Assembly: GCA_016866895.1 (NCBI GenBank)
Contig: VGKX01000002.1
Span: 1 to 22,823 of the forward strand
Reading direction: 5' to 3'
Length of the DNA: 22,823 nt
From: Candidatus Parvarchaeota archaeon
GTDB lineage: Archaea > Micrarchaeota > Micrarchaeia > Anstonellales > VGKX01
Part shown: positions 7,018-14,177 of the stretch, piece by piece
How positions within the stretch are numbered: position 1 is the stretch's first letter
How the letters are laid out: each line of letters starts with the position of its first letter
Notes under the pieces: generated by a model
The model's input: only the letters and a program-made list of their open reading frames with translations
Told to the model about the DNA's origin: nothing
Database searches by the model: none
Made by a program: the position numbers and the translations under genes

Positions 7018-7659
7018 ATGCAAATAGAGATGCAGGTTCCTGCAACGGCCCAGAAGAAAGGAATTGGCGTGCTTGTCATTGACATGCACAGGATAGAGGT
7101 GCCAAGGAAAGGAGGCAGGAAGTTTAGAAACTGGATTCAGGAGAAACTTGTGCCATACGAAAGATGCTCAAAAAACATCTGCAAGGTTGTGAAAAAAGCC
7201 AAAGGAAAGGGAATCCCAATTGTGACTGTGGGCTTGGAGCACGACGTTTTTGACAGCCGCATACTTGAGGCGGCAGGAAAAAAAAGGGCGGACTTTACCA
7301 AGCCGGACAGGATAAAAAATAACGGTGTCCTGCTTGATGCCTTTGAAGCTGAAGGTGTGGCAAAAAAGTTCGAAAAGCTTGGAGTCGGCACTTTGCTTGT
7401 CTGTGGCTATGATACTGCATGGTGCGTGCTTGAAAGCGCCAAAGGCGCAATAAGAAACGGAATGCAGGTTGTTGTCAGCCCAAAAACAATGTTCGGGTTT
7501 GATTACATAAGGATTGCAAATAAGAATCCGCTTAAGAGGCTTGTTTTGCTTGCCCGCATGCTTGCAAGGGCGGTTTATTCGGTTTTCTTCTACTTGAGAA
7601 ACACACAGGTGCACCTCTCCATAAGCAGGATTGCAAAGCTGCTTGAGGAAAATGCCTGA
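7018..7659 (+). CDS. Isochorismatase-family cysteine hydrolase, 213 aa
   Basis: Member of the isochorismatase-like (cysteine hydrolase) superfamily, which includes nicotinamidases, ureidoacrylate and N-carbamoyl hydrolases. The expected Asp-Lys-Cys triad is visible: D22 in GVLVIDMH, K95 in FTKPDRI and C136 in GYDTAWCVLESAKGA; an invariant cis-peptide region lies just before C136. The central part VVVSPKTMFG matches the strand after the catalytic helix. After about residue 165 there is an unusual hydrophobic/basic stretch (LKRLVLLARMLARAVYSVFFYL, split by Arg residues), which could be an amphipathic membrane-facing helix. Substrate cannot be predicted. ATG 7018 fits leaderless transcription from the TATA at 6989-6996; an ATG at 7030 is an alternative. 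Confidence 0.82.
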   Translation: MQIEMQVPATAQKKGIGVLVIDMHRIEVPRKGGRKFRNWIQEKLVPYERCSKNICKVVKKAKGKGIPIVTVGLEHDVFDSRILEAAGKKRADFTKPDRIKNNGVLLDAFEAEGVAKKFEKLGVGTLLVCGYDTAWCVLESAKGAIRNGMQVVVSPKTMFGFDYIRIANKNPLKRLVLLARMLARAVYSVFFYLRNTQVHLSISRIAKLLEENA

Positions 7660-7667
7660 TGGCGCTA

Positions 7668-7676
7668 CTTTTAAAG
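7668..7676 (+). promoter_or_regulatory. TATA box of the zinc-finger/coiled-coil gene
   Basis: CTTTTAAAG, centre about 28 nt before ATG 7700, consistent with a leaderless message. Confidence 0.4.
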
Positions 7677-7699
7677 ATGCTGGCGGAAATTGTTAGCGT

Positions 7700-9028
7700 A
7701 TGGTCCATCACTGCAACAAGTGCGGCACTGAATACACTGACTCTGGAGGGTTTTTCGATGGGCACGACTTTTGCTTTACCTGCCTTTCGCTAGTGAAGGC
7801 AAAAAAGGAGGAGGAGCAGAGGAAAAAAAGGGAGGCCCAGGAAAAGAAAAATGACCCGCAGACAAGGCAGAGGGAGATTGACTATTATAAAAGGGAAAAG
7901 GCTGCGCGGGAGGCAATGCAGAAAAAGCAGGAGGAGTATGAAAGGCGCATAAAACAACTTGCAGAGGAGAAAAGAGCCAGGCAGCTTGAGCAGACGGAAA
8001 GGTCAAGGCGGCAGCTTGAGGAGCAAAAATACTTTGACCAGGACAAATTCAGGCGAAACCTCCCGTCCTGGGCAAAGTCTGAAAGCGAGGGCCAGGCTGA
8101 AAGAAACAGGCTTGAGATGATAGAAAAAATCGTGCTTGACGAAAAGAGGCGCAAGCCAAATTACTATGACTCCCCGGACGCCCAATCAAAGACTGAAAGA
8201 AAGGGAGGAAGGCTGGATGCGCAGCAAAGGCAGGAAACTGAGCACAAATACTGCCCAAGCTGCAAAGGCAAGCTTCCTGAAAAGGCGAAGTACTGCAGGC
8301 AGTGCGGCAAGTCATTTGAAAAGCCAACCGAGCTTCACCTGGAGGTTGAAACCTCGCTTCCAGTCTCTCTTTCAGTAGGGCAGGTCGGGGTGAAGGCCAT
8401 CTTGCTTGCCATAAACCCAAACCCGCAGCCGCTAAGCGTGGATTTGTCTGTTATTGTTTTTGACTCGGCACAAAAAACCATTGAGGCGCAAATAGCCCCA
8501 AGGTCTTTTTCCATGCCCCCGGACTCAAGGACGCAGGCAACAGTGACATTTGACTTGCAGCCCGATACGCCGACAGGGCCGCTGACCCTAAGCGGCTATC
8601 TGCAGTCTGCAAGCGCAAGAAGCAATGCAATAAGCATACTTTCAAACGTCAAGCTGCCAATGGACTTGCGCTACAGGCCAAAGTCTGCAAAGGTCGGGGG
8701 GAAACTGGAAAACTACATCTGCCTGACATTTGACAACCTTGGGGAAAGCGGCGGGCTGCTTTCAACAAGCTCCAGAATAGAGTTTGCAACTTTGCAGCAG
8801 GAGAAAAAAACTGCGATGCTGCAGCAGCAGGCAAAGATAAAGGGGCTTGAAAAGGGCGTTGAGCTTCAATTCGGGCCTACAAGGCAAAACGTGCAGTTTG
8901 GCAAAATACTGTATTTCCTGGTTGGGGCTGACTCAAACGGCAAGCCATACAAGTCCAGGGGGAACTCTGAAAGCGGAGAGGAAAGGGAAGAGGCTGAAAA
9001 ACAGGGGAAAGGCAAGCCGAAAAGATAA
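7700..9028 (+). CDS. Zn-ribbon / coiled-coil / Zn-ribbon / beta-domain protein, 442 aa
   Basis: No family name is certain. Order of parts: N-terminal zinc-binding knuckle (C5, C8, C25, C28 in HCNKCG and FCFTCL); a long, highly charged Lys/Arg/Glu/Gln coiled coil (about 33-155); a second classical zinc ribbon (C185, C188, C199, C202 in YCPSCKGKL and YCRQCGKSF); a beta-sandwich-like region (about 210-300, with alternating hydrophobic strands such as LSVDLSVIVFDS and TVTFDLQPDTPTG); a second beta region (about 315-410); and a charged tail rich in Ser, Glu and Lys. There is no signal peptide or clear membrane helix, so it is probably cytoplasmic. A scaffold or adaptor role is likely but inferred. 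A convergent arrestin-like gene ends 59 bp away. Confidence 0.75.
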   Translation: MVHHCNKCGTEYTDSGGFFDGHDFCFTCLSLVKAKKEEEQRKKREAQEKKNDPQTRQREIDYYKREKAAREAMQKKQEEYERRIKQLAEEKRARQLEQTERSRRQLEEQKYFDQDKFRRNLPSWAKSESEGQAERNRLEMIEKIVLDEKRRKPNYYDSPDAQSKTERKGGRLDAQQRQETEHKYCPSCKGKLPEKAKYCRQCGKSFEKPTELHLEVETSLPVSLSVGQVGVKAILLAINPNPQPLSVDLSVIVFDSAQKTIEAQIAPRSFSMPPDSRTQATVTFDLQPDTPTGPLTLSGYLQSASARSNAISILSNVKLPMDLRYRPKSAKVGGKLENYICLTFDNLGESGGLLSTSSRIEFATLQQEKKTAMLQQQAKIKGLEKGVELQFGPTRQNVQFGKILYFLVGADSNGKPYKSRGNSESGEEREEAEKQGKGKPKR

Positions 9029-9087
9029 GAAGGCCGAGCATTGCTAATGAGCGGCAAACTTGAATGGCTAAAGAGTATCTGCCCTAA

Positions 9088-9549
9088 TTACACGCTCAAT
9101 CCGCTGACCTTAATTTCAACGTCCGCTTGCTTGTCAAATGCAAAAGGCACGTCAAGCTTGACTTCAAGGTGCCAGATGTGGATTTTTCCATCGTGCCCAA
9201 GCTCATAGCTTGTTGGCGGCGCATTGGCAGGCAGGGTGAAGCTGAAGGAGACCACCTGGTCCTTGAAAGTTCCGCTGCCACAAACCAGCTTTTCCTGAAC
9301 AAAGACATCGGAATCGACTTCATGCTTAACTTCTTTTATTTCAGAATGTGGGTGCTCCCCAAGCTGCCTCATCCAGCCGCGCTCCTCCTGCGTAAGGTAG
9401 GTTAATGACTCTACCTCCTTTTTTTGCGCGCAGTAAAGCCTTGCACTCATCCCCCTTGCATGAATCGGCTTTGAAAGCACGATGGCTGCAGATGCGTTGA
9501 TTGTCTGCCCGGGAAGATAGGATTCCTTGTCAACTGAAAGTTTTATCAT
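9088..9549 (-). CDS. Arrestin-like beta-sandwich protein, 153 aa
   Basis: Resembles the N-terminal arrestin/Vps26/Spo0M-like fold: IKLSVDKESYLPGQTI, then SKPIHARGMSARLYC, a middle loop, and a late strand set with SFTLPANAPPTSYELG and KIHIWHLEVKLDVPFAF. The pattern of proline-glycine turn (YLPGQ), small-residue strand and SYE followed by a long strand is typical of the family. The single domain is about half of an arrestin. It lies 26 bp after phosphomevalonate kinase and is likely in the same transcript. An alternative start, GTG at 9577-9579, overlaps the kinase stop codon as GTGA; I prefer ATG 9549 because the fold begins there and GGTG precedes it. Function in archaea is unknown; a protein-binding adaptor is inferred. 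Confidence 0.65.
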   Translation of the reverse strand: MIKLSVDKESYLPGQTINASAAIVLSKPIHARGMSARLYCAQKKEVESLTYLTQEERGWMRQLGEHPHSEIKEVKHEVDSDVFVQEKLVCGSGTFKDQVVSFSFTLPANAPPTSYELGHDGKIHIWHLEVKLDVPFAFDKQADVEIKVSGLSV

Positions 9550-9575
9550 AGCACACCACTTCCGCCAAGCATGTG

Positions 9576-10700
9576 TCACAGAATCTTTAGCTCTATTTTT
9601 TCAAGCCGTACGCCGTAGTTTTGCCCGATTTCAACAATCCGTTCAGTTCCCATAAAATCCGGCCTTGCTAAAAATGCAACACCATCCAAGCCCCCTGCCC
9701 CCGGGCACCTGCCTGCAATAATTCCGTCAAGCCCCTGGCATTCCTCGATTATTTCTGTTAGCTGCTGCGGCTCGATTGCATCAAAGCCCCCTACAAGCTT
9801 GCTTGCGCCTGAAGAAAGAAGAGCGTGCGCCTGCCTTGCAAGCCCGGTGCATTCCCTGACAGTTTCCCAGTTGCCAGACTCAAGGGCTTTTATTGCCAGG
9901 TTTTCCGCCTTGGCCTGCATTGAAATGGCCTTTGAGTATCCAATGGGGTCTGCTGCCTTGTACTGCATGACGGCCTTGACTGAGGATATTGTTGAGGTCT
10001 TGCCGCCAAGCACGTTGAAAAAAAGAACCTTGAATCTTTTTTTATAGGCTAGAGGCCTTGCATCAAGCCAGCCCCATTTCTTTTTCGCGCAGCCAACCGC
10101 AAGACTGCCCAAAGCCTCTTGGCTAAGCACGCCATTATGCGGAAGTATTATTTCAGAAGGGTCGTACCTGTGATAAACAATTGACTTGCCAAACGCGCAT
10201 GCGGCAATGTCAAAGCCGGAGCCGATTTTTCCCGAGTACAGTGCATAACTTAGCTGGGAGAGCTTGTGCATTGCATCAAAGTGGCTGCCTTGCGGGCTTA
10301 TGTCAAGCCCGTTGGCTTCAAACACCGCCCTAGCGACTGCAACTGTTGCAGCCGCAGAGCTTCCCAGGCCTGTTTTCTCGTCCTTGTGGCCAAATATCGG
10401 GCTGTTGGAAAGATTTATGAAAACGTCGTTTTTCCAAAGATTCGCAGCCTTCAGGTAGCTTTCGCAAACTAGGTAAGGATAGCTTACAAGAGGCCCCTGA
10501 GAGCCTAAGCCTTCAAGGCTTGGTTCAAAGTCCAGGCCAAATTGGGGGCTTGAAATCCTGCGGCCGCCCTTTTTCCAGCTGGCTACAACTCCAGAGCCAT
10601 CCTTGCCGCAGACGGCAAGGCACAAGGCAGGGTTGCCCTTTTCAAGGACCGAGAAGCCGCCAAAAAAAAGGATTTTGCCGGGGACTGAGATTTTTCCCAT
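9576..10700 (-). CDS. Phosphomevalonate kinase (eukaryote/Gram-positive ERG8-like GHMP kinase)
   Basis: Phosphorylates mevalonate-5-phosphate to mevalonate-5-diphosphate with ATP. GHMP kinase motifs are present in order: SVPGKILFFGGFSVLE with NPALCLAV at the N-terminus, the ATP loop KTGLGSSAAATVAVA (about 109-123), GSGFDIAACAFG (160-171), SYALYSGK before it, and the third motif GRCPGAGGLDGV near the end. The DIAAxxFG and CPGAGGLD elements point to the phosphomevalonate kinase branch rather than mevalonate or homoserine kinase. Length is 374 aa from ATG 10700, chosen because GGTG lies 7 nt upstream; an upstream ATG at 10718 adds six residues. It sits 46 bp downstream of diphosphomevalonate decarboxylase, the enzyme that acts next, and 26 bp upstream of the arrestin-like gene. 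Confidence 0.88.
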   Translation of the reverse strand: MGKISVPGKILFFGGFSVLEKGNPALCLAVCGKDGSGVVASWKKGGRRISSPQFGLDFEPSLEGLGSQGPLVSYPYLVCESYLKAANLWKNDVFINLSNSPIFGHKDEKTGLGSSAAATVAVARAVFEANGLDISPQGSHFDAMHKLSQLSYALYSGKIGSGFDIAACAFGKSIVYHRYDPSEIILPHNGVLSQEALGSLAVGCAKKKWGWLDARPLAYKKRFKVLFFNVLGGKTSTISSVKAVMQYKAADPIGYSKAISMQAKAENLAIKALESGNWETVRECTGLARQAHALLSSGASKLVGGFDAIEPQQLTEIIEECQGLDGIIAGRCPGAGGLDGVAFLARPDFMGTERIVEIGQNYGVRLEKIELKIL

Positions 10701-10746
10701 TGCAACACCGTGATACATATCAGATTGGCAAAGGCAGGCATGGGCC

Positions 10747-11844
10747 TTATTCGCTTGCTTTCAGAACCTGCGGGCCGGGCCCCGGCCTTGTGGCAACAAG
10801 GTTTTCCGTGCCGACTATTTTTCCAAGCTTTTGGGCCACCTGCTTTTCGTGCTTTTCCAGAGTAAAGACTATTGCATTTGGGCCAGCGTCAAACGTGTAT
10901 GCTGCAACCGTTTTGCCCGCATCCAAATTCATTCCAAGCACGGAATCTATTATTTCGTTGCTTGTGTCATTGAGGTAACATATCCGGGGGGTTGTGTACT
11001 GCATCATTGCGTGCAATGAATTGCTGCACTCCATGCAAATCCTGCCAAAAGACCCAAAGTCTTTCAGGCGCACGGCCTCGATAAGTGCAGGCAGAACCTC
11101 CTGCTCCTCGTACTCTACCCAGTGCCAGTAAAGGGGGTTTGTCTCGACAGTGGCTTTCATGCCCGCCCTGCTTTTGACCTTTTTTTCCCCCTGTGCGGTT
11201 TTGCAGTAGATTATGCGAAGTTCCTTCCAGTGGCTTGGGCCAAATAGCGACTGCGCAGTGCTTGAAAAAATCAGCTTTTCAAGCTGCGCCGCCCCAAGTC
11301 TTGTCGGGTCTGGGCTGTTTTGCGGATCAAGCCCCCGGTTCCAAATGACAAAGCCGCCTTCATGAGGTATGCTTCTAACCGCGCTTCCGCTTCCAAGCCT
11401 TGCAAACACGGATAGTTTTGAATCGTCTGAAAAGTATTTTTCGTAAACGCCTGGCTCAAGCTCCTTCATCGCGCCCTGAAGCGCCTTTGCAAAGGCTGCA
11501 AAGCCGCTTGCAGACGAGGCAAAGCCGGCAGCTGTTGGAAAGTTGTTTGTTGTGACAATTGAGTAATCGTAAGACTTTGTTCTTGGGACAAGCTCAAAGA
11601 GCTTATCAAGCATCGCGCCGACATATTCGTATTCGGGCATCTGACTTGAGATTTTTTTCCCATTTAGGTCAAAGCTTACTGTGCCGCCTCCTTTTTTCAC
11701 GTCAAGGAATGTTTGGGTGAAAAGCCCCTCCACAGTGAATGAGACGGAACTTTTTGTGGGAAGCATGTATTTTTCCCATTTGGGGTTTTTGCCCCAGTAT
11801 TTGACTATTGCAATGTTTGTAGGGGCTGTGACTTTCACATGCAT
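10747..11844 (-). CDS. mvaD: Diphosphomevalonate decarboxylase
   Basis: Converts mevalonate-5-diphosphate to isopentenyl diphosphate with ATP, the last step of the classical mevalonate pathway. The 365-aa length is typical. Seen residues include VKYWGK (Lys15, ATP/substrate), LPTKSSVSFTV (28-38), the GHMP phosphate loop GFASSASGFAAFAKAL (107-122), GSGSAVRSIPHEGGF (151-165; Arg157) and AYTFDAGPNAIV with catalytic Asp319. All these are kept, which argues for a true decarboxylase and not for mevalonate-3-kinase relatives. The start ATG 11844 follows GGTGGAT. First gene of an operon with phosphomevalonate kinase and an arrestin-like protein. Confidence 0.93.
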   Translation of the reverse strand: MHVKVTAPTNIAIVKYWGKNPKWEKYMLPTKSSVSFTVEGLFTQTFLDVKKGGGTVSFDLNGKKISSQMPEYEYVGAMLDKLFELVPRTKSYDYSIVTTNNFPTAAGFASSASGFAAFAKALQGAMKELEPGVYEKYFSDDSKLSVFARLGSGSAVRSIPHEGGFVIWNRGLDPQNSPDPTRLGAAQLEKLIFSSTAQSLFGPSHWKELRIIYCKTAQGEKKVKSRAGMKATVETNPLYWHWVEYEEQEVLPALIEAVRLKDFGSFGRICMECSNSLHAMMQYTTPRICYLNDTSNEIIDSVLGMNLDAGKTVAAYTFDAGPNAIVFTLEKHEKQVAQKLGKIVGTENLVATRPGPGPQVLKASE

Positions 11845-11913
11845 AGAAATCCACCGTTAAGCTAGGGCAAAAGCTTGGCCTGCCTTGCCCCCTGCAGAAT
11901 TTTTTAGAAGCCC

Positions 11914-11923
11914 AATATATATT
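11914..11923 (-). promoter_or_regulatory. TATA box upstream of mvaD
   Basis: AATATATATT, symmetrical, about 70-80 nt before the mvaD start codon, giving a leader of about 45 nt. Because it is symmetrical it could also serve the plus strand. Confidence 0.45.
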
Positions 11924-11935
11924 AACCAATAGTTG

Positions 11936-12122
11936 AGGCAATTAGAAAATATTTTTGCCTGAAAGACTTTTGCTGGACGACTTACCAACAAAGGAGGGGC
12001 TACCGCACGGGAGGAACATTTGAATCACGAAAGTTCCCTTATGGCAGTCGTTTTCGTTGCTTGTGAAAAACTAAAGGTGGTGAAAACCTCAAGGGGACCA
12101 ACTGACTGGCTTTGTTCCCCTT
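11936..12122. other. Structured gene-free segment next to tRNA-Ala
   Basis: No coding gene lies in 11845-12129. The segment holds several stems: AGGCAA (11936-11941)/TTGCCT (11955-11960); GGAAC (12013-12017)/GTTCC (12033-12037); AAGGGGA (12091-12097)/TCCCCTT (12116-12122). The last two are each followed by TTATGG, giving the near-repeat GTTCCC(C)TTATGG at 12033-12044 and 12114-12126. It may be the tRNA-Ala trailer on the minus strand or an unrecognised small RNA. Confidence 0.35.
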
Positions 12123-12129
12123 ATGGTAA

Positions 12130-12201
12130 TGGACTTGGGGGGAATCGAACCCCCAGTCTCCTGCATGCCATGCAGGCGCGATACCGTTTCGCTACAAGCC
12201 C
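12130..12201 (-). tRNA. tRNA-Ala (anticodon GGC)
   Basis: 72-nt cloverleaf on the minus strand. The acceptor GGGCTTG/CAAGTCC has the G3-U70 wobble pair that identifies alanine tRNA, with A73 as discriminator. Anticodon stem CCTGC/GCAGG encloses loop ATGGCAT, giving anticodon GGC. T arm is GGGGG-TTCGATT-CCCCC. No intron and no encoded CCA. The following stretch 12202-12380 holds no gene that I can see. Confidence 0.95.
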
Positions 12202-12380
12202 TTGCTGCACAATCGAATTATTGATTAGGGAACACAGTAATAAAAACTCTCACAAGAAGCTGCACCTGCTTTTGGCATAAACCAAAATCTTCCAATGCAG
12301 GGTTTGCTCAGGCAGGCGGTGGAGGTAAAATGAAAATGTATATAGTGTAATAAAGCTGCTGGGCTGATGTGCAAGCTGCA

Positions 12381-12563
12381 TCAGTTTGACTTGACAAGAT
12401 AGTATGCTATTGCAAGTGAAACCGCAGCCAGAATAAGCGTGCCAACATCAATCCCAAACAGGACGATTCCAAGCGTCACCGAAAACGGGATGCTTAAAAT
12501 CCTCAGGATGTTTGAAATTCCAAAAGCCAGGAAGACCCCGGCTATAAGGCTTTTGTAGTCCAA
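12381..12563 (-). CDS. Small two-helix membrane protein, 60 aa
   Basis: Consists almost wholly of two hydrophobic helices: about residues 6-31 and 33-56 (VTLGIVLFGIDVGTLILAA and the following ISLAIAYYL-type stretch), with a short Lys-Ser-Asn tail. It starts with TTG 12563 behind GGAGGCG with 6-nt spacing, a strong ribosome-binding site that supports real translation. It lies 17 bp downstream of the Sm-like gene and is probably co-transcribed. Function unknown; such small proteins often serve as membrane subunits or modulators. The stop region overlaps a CTGATG/CATCAG hairpin at about 12365-12385. Confidence 0.6.
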   Translation of the reverse strand: MDYKSLIAGVFLAFGISNILRILSIPFSVTLGIVLFGIDVGTLILAAVSLAIAYYLVKSN

Positions 12564-12580
12564 GCAATTCGCCTCCGCCT

Positions 12581-12808
12581 TTATGAAGAGGGCATTATGT
12601 AAACGACGCTGTCCCCGCGCACAAGCACAGTTCCAATTCCGCGCTTGACCTGGCCATCTGTTAGCTCCTCGGCCTTTTCAAGCACGATATTCATGTGCAC
12701 ATCGTATGAGGACATCAGGCCCCGAATTTCCCTGCCGCCCTTTAGCCCCAAAACAACCGTGTTGTTCAGGGAGTTGTTCAGTATGTCAAACGGCCTTTTT
12801 TCTGTCAT
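12581..12808 (-). CDS. Sm-like archaeal protein (LSm/SmAP)
   Basis: RNA-binding Sm-fold protein, 75 aa, expected to form a heptameric ring that binds U-rich RNA. Sm1 motif spans PFDILNNSLNNTVVLGLKGGREIRGLMSSYDVHMNIVL, in two parts here: LKGGREIRGLMSSYDVHMN (helix-turn and strands 2-3) and the Sm2 motif GTVLVRGDSVVYI (about 60-72) with the IRGD/VRGD signature. ATG 12808 is preferred: GAGGTG lies about 8 nt before it and the fold begins at once. A longer frame opening at 12898 would add 30 residues of unlikely sequence. The adjacent small membrane protein follows 17 bp later. Confidence 0.93.
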   Translation of the reverse strand: MTEKRPFDILNNSLNNTVVLGLKGGREIRGLMSSYDVHMNIVLEKAEELTDGQVKRGIGTVLVRGDSVVYIMPSS

Positions 12809-12922
12809 GGATACACACCTCAAAAAAACAAACAAGCTTTTCTTGCCCTCAATGGAGCCAAGATTGATTGAGGCAAATAAGTTAATAAACTGTCCCAATC
12901 CCCATGTTTTTTGTGCAGGAAA

Positions 12923-12950
12923 GCGATTCGTTTATATTTTTTTGAATCGC
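12923..12950 (+). promoter_or_regulatory. Inverted repeat flanking a TATA box (possible operator)
   Basis: GCGATTC (12923-12929) and its exact inverse GAATCGC (12944-12950) flank TTTATATTTTTT (12931-12942). The TATA element lies about 25-30 nt before ATG 12965. A repressor bound here would block TBP. Confidence 0.55.
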
Positions 12951-12964
12951 GAAAGCTAAGGCAT

Positions 12965-13588
12965 ATGGCAAAACACATTTGGCTGGCGGCAACATCATGC
13001 GAGAGCCAGATTGTAATAATCCAGGAAAAAGAACCGTGGCCAGCTCGGCTTGCCAAAAAAGCTAGGCACTGGCTTGATGTCATTCCTCTTGTAAGCAGCG
13101 CAAAAACCATGCTTGCCGCAAGGGCAAGGAGAAAGGTTGAAGGTATAAAAGAGCAAGTTGGGGGATTTGTCAACAGCCAGGGCGGGGAAAGAAATCTGCC
13201 AGAGGCTCTGCACAGAGGGCTTGCGCACCTTGGCAGAAGGCAGAAAAGAATAATATGGGACCACGTCAATATTGAGGCTGATGCGCGGTTTGCCCGCCTT
13301 GTCAGGATTTTGATTGGGCTCAACCCGAAGTTGGGCTTTGAGTTCAATGCAGGCAGCGGAAAGTGGCGGCTTTCTAAGGCCGTGCTTGAACGGGGCAACC
13401 TGGAACAAACAAAAAAGCGGCTTGATGAGTTCATGGAGTATTTTGGAAAAGTCGGGCAGGTTTATATTGCAATGTACAAGAAAAGCAGGAAAGGCTCGCA
13501 CGACTTGAACAACTTGCTTGGGCATATAGACCTGCTTGTGCAGGTAGAAAAAAGGAACATCCAACGCGAGCAAAAAACAGCTGAATGA
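12965..13588 (+). CDS. Orphan basic protein, 207 aa
   Basis: Not recognised. The N-terminal strand-like HIWLAATSCESQIVIIQ is followed by a basic helical region (about 25-65), a middle that includes WDHVNIEADARFARLVRIL (about 98-116), and a C-terminal helical bundle. Near the end SHDLNNLLGHIDLLVQ (His179) has the look of a histidine-kinase H-box helix, but there is no room for an ATPase domain. Arg and Lys are abundant, giving high positive charge. ATG 12965 has AAGG a few bases before it and a TATA box 25-30 nt upstream inside an inverted repeat. The gene converges on scpB, which ends 83 bp away. Nothing in the neighbourhood indicates its job. Confidence 0.6.
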   Translation: MAKHIWLAATSCESQIVIIQEKEPWPARLAKKARHWLDVIPLVSSAKTMLAARARRKVEGIKEQVGGFVNSQGGERNLPEALHRGLAHLGRRQKRIIWDHVNIEADARFARLVRILIGLNPKLGFEFNAGSGKWRLSKAVLERGNLEQTKKRLDEFMEYFGKVGQVYIAMYKKSRKGSHDLNNLLGHIDLLVQVEKRNIQREQKTAE

Positions 13589-13671
13589 GAAACGAGTACA
13601 GCGGCGCCTGGCTGCAATGAGACTGGCGCTAAGATGCGCTTATCTTTTAGGTGGCTTGCGCATTTTGGATT

Positions 13672-14175
13672 TTAAGCCTTAGGCGCCACCTCTGGCCGTG
13701 TTAAGCCTTCCTTGTTTTGTGCAGCCGTGGCAAAATACTCCCTGAACTTTTCTGTCGTGTGCAGGGACGATGTGCGGCCAGCCTTTCGCTGCACCACAAA
13801 CCCTTTTTCAACAAGCTCAAAGACGTCCTGGTAAACCGACGCGCCCAGGTGCTTTACAAGGTCAGCTTTTTTTATCCCGGGCTTGCCGTTAATGTATGCT
13901 AGGGTCTTTAGGGCATGCTGGGAGATTTCAACACCTTGCGCGAACTGCTTGACCCGATTCAGGTATGCCGCCTTGACGCGCATTATGTATTTGCCGTCTA
14001 TGAACGCAATTTCAAGCGCACCCGCACTTGAGTTGTAAGACTCGGCCAATTTTTTGACAGTGCTCTCAACATATCCCTGGGCTGCAATGCCTAGCAGCCG
14101 TGATAGCTCTGAAACAGGCATGGGTCTAGCGCTTATGAAAAGCGCCGCTTGGATGAGGTTTTCCTCCTCTGTCAT
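13672..14175 (-). CDS. scpB: Segregation and condensation protein B
   Basis: Winged-helix subunit that binds ScpA and, with SMC, forms the prokaryotic condensin complex. The 167-aa protein begins EEENLIQAALFISARPMPVSEL, here given in part, a typical ScpB first winged helix (EAxLFxSxxPxxxxxL), followed by KLAESYNSSAGALEI and a beta pair YIMRVKAAYL. A second winged helix with ALKTLAYINGKPGIKKADLVKHLG and GFVVQRKAG follows. Length is at the short end of the family. The start ATG 14175 lies 2 bp after the scpA stop and has AGGTG in the scpA tail, so the two are translationally coupled. Confidence 0.9.
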   Translation of the reverse strand: MTEEENLIQAALFISARPMPVSELSRLLGIAAQGYVESTVKKLAESYNSSAGALEIAFIDGKYIMRVKAAYLNRVKQFAQGVEISQHALKTLAYINGKPGIKKADLVKHLGASVYQDVFELVEKGFVVQRKAGRTSSLHTTEKFREYFATAAQNKEGLTRPEVAPKA

Positions 14176-14177
14176 GT

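Noticed and set aside
11936..12126. RNase P RNA or SRP RNA
   Set aside because: Looked for conserved core elements of both RNAs and saw none that match; the segment is too short for either.
12202..12380. GGTGGAGGT followed by a six-codon frame near 12320-12350
   Set aside because: Strong ribosome-site-like sequence, but the frame ends after six codons and nothing else supports a peptide.
12820..13573. Minus-strand frames opposite the 207-aa orphan gene
   Set aside because: Rich in Phe, Leu, Pro and Ser; the plus frame has a promoter, a start signal and typical codon use.
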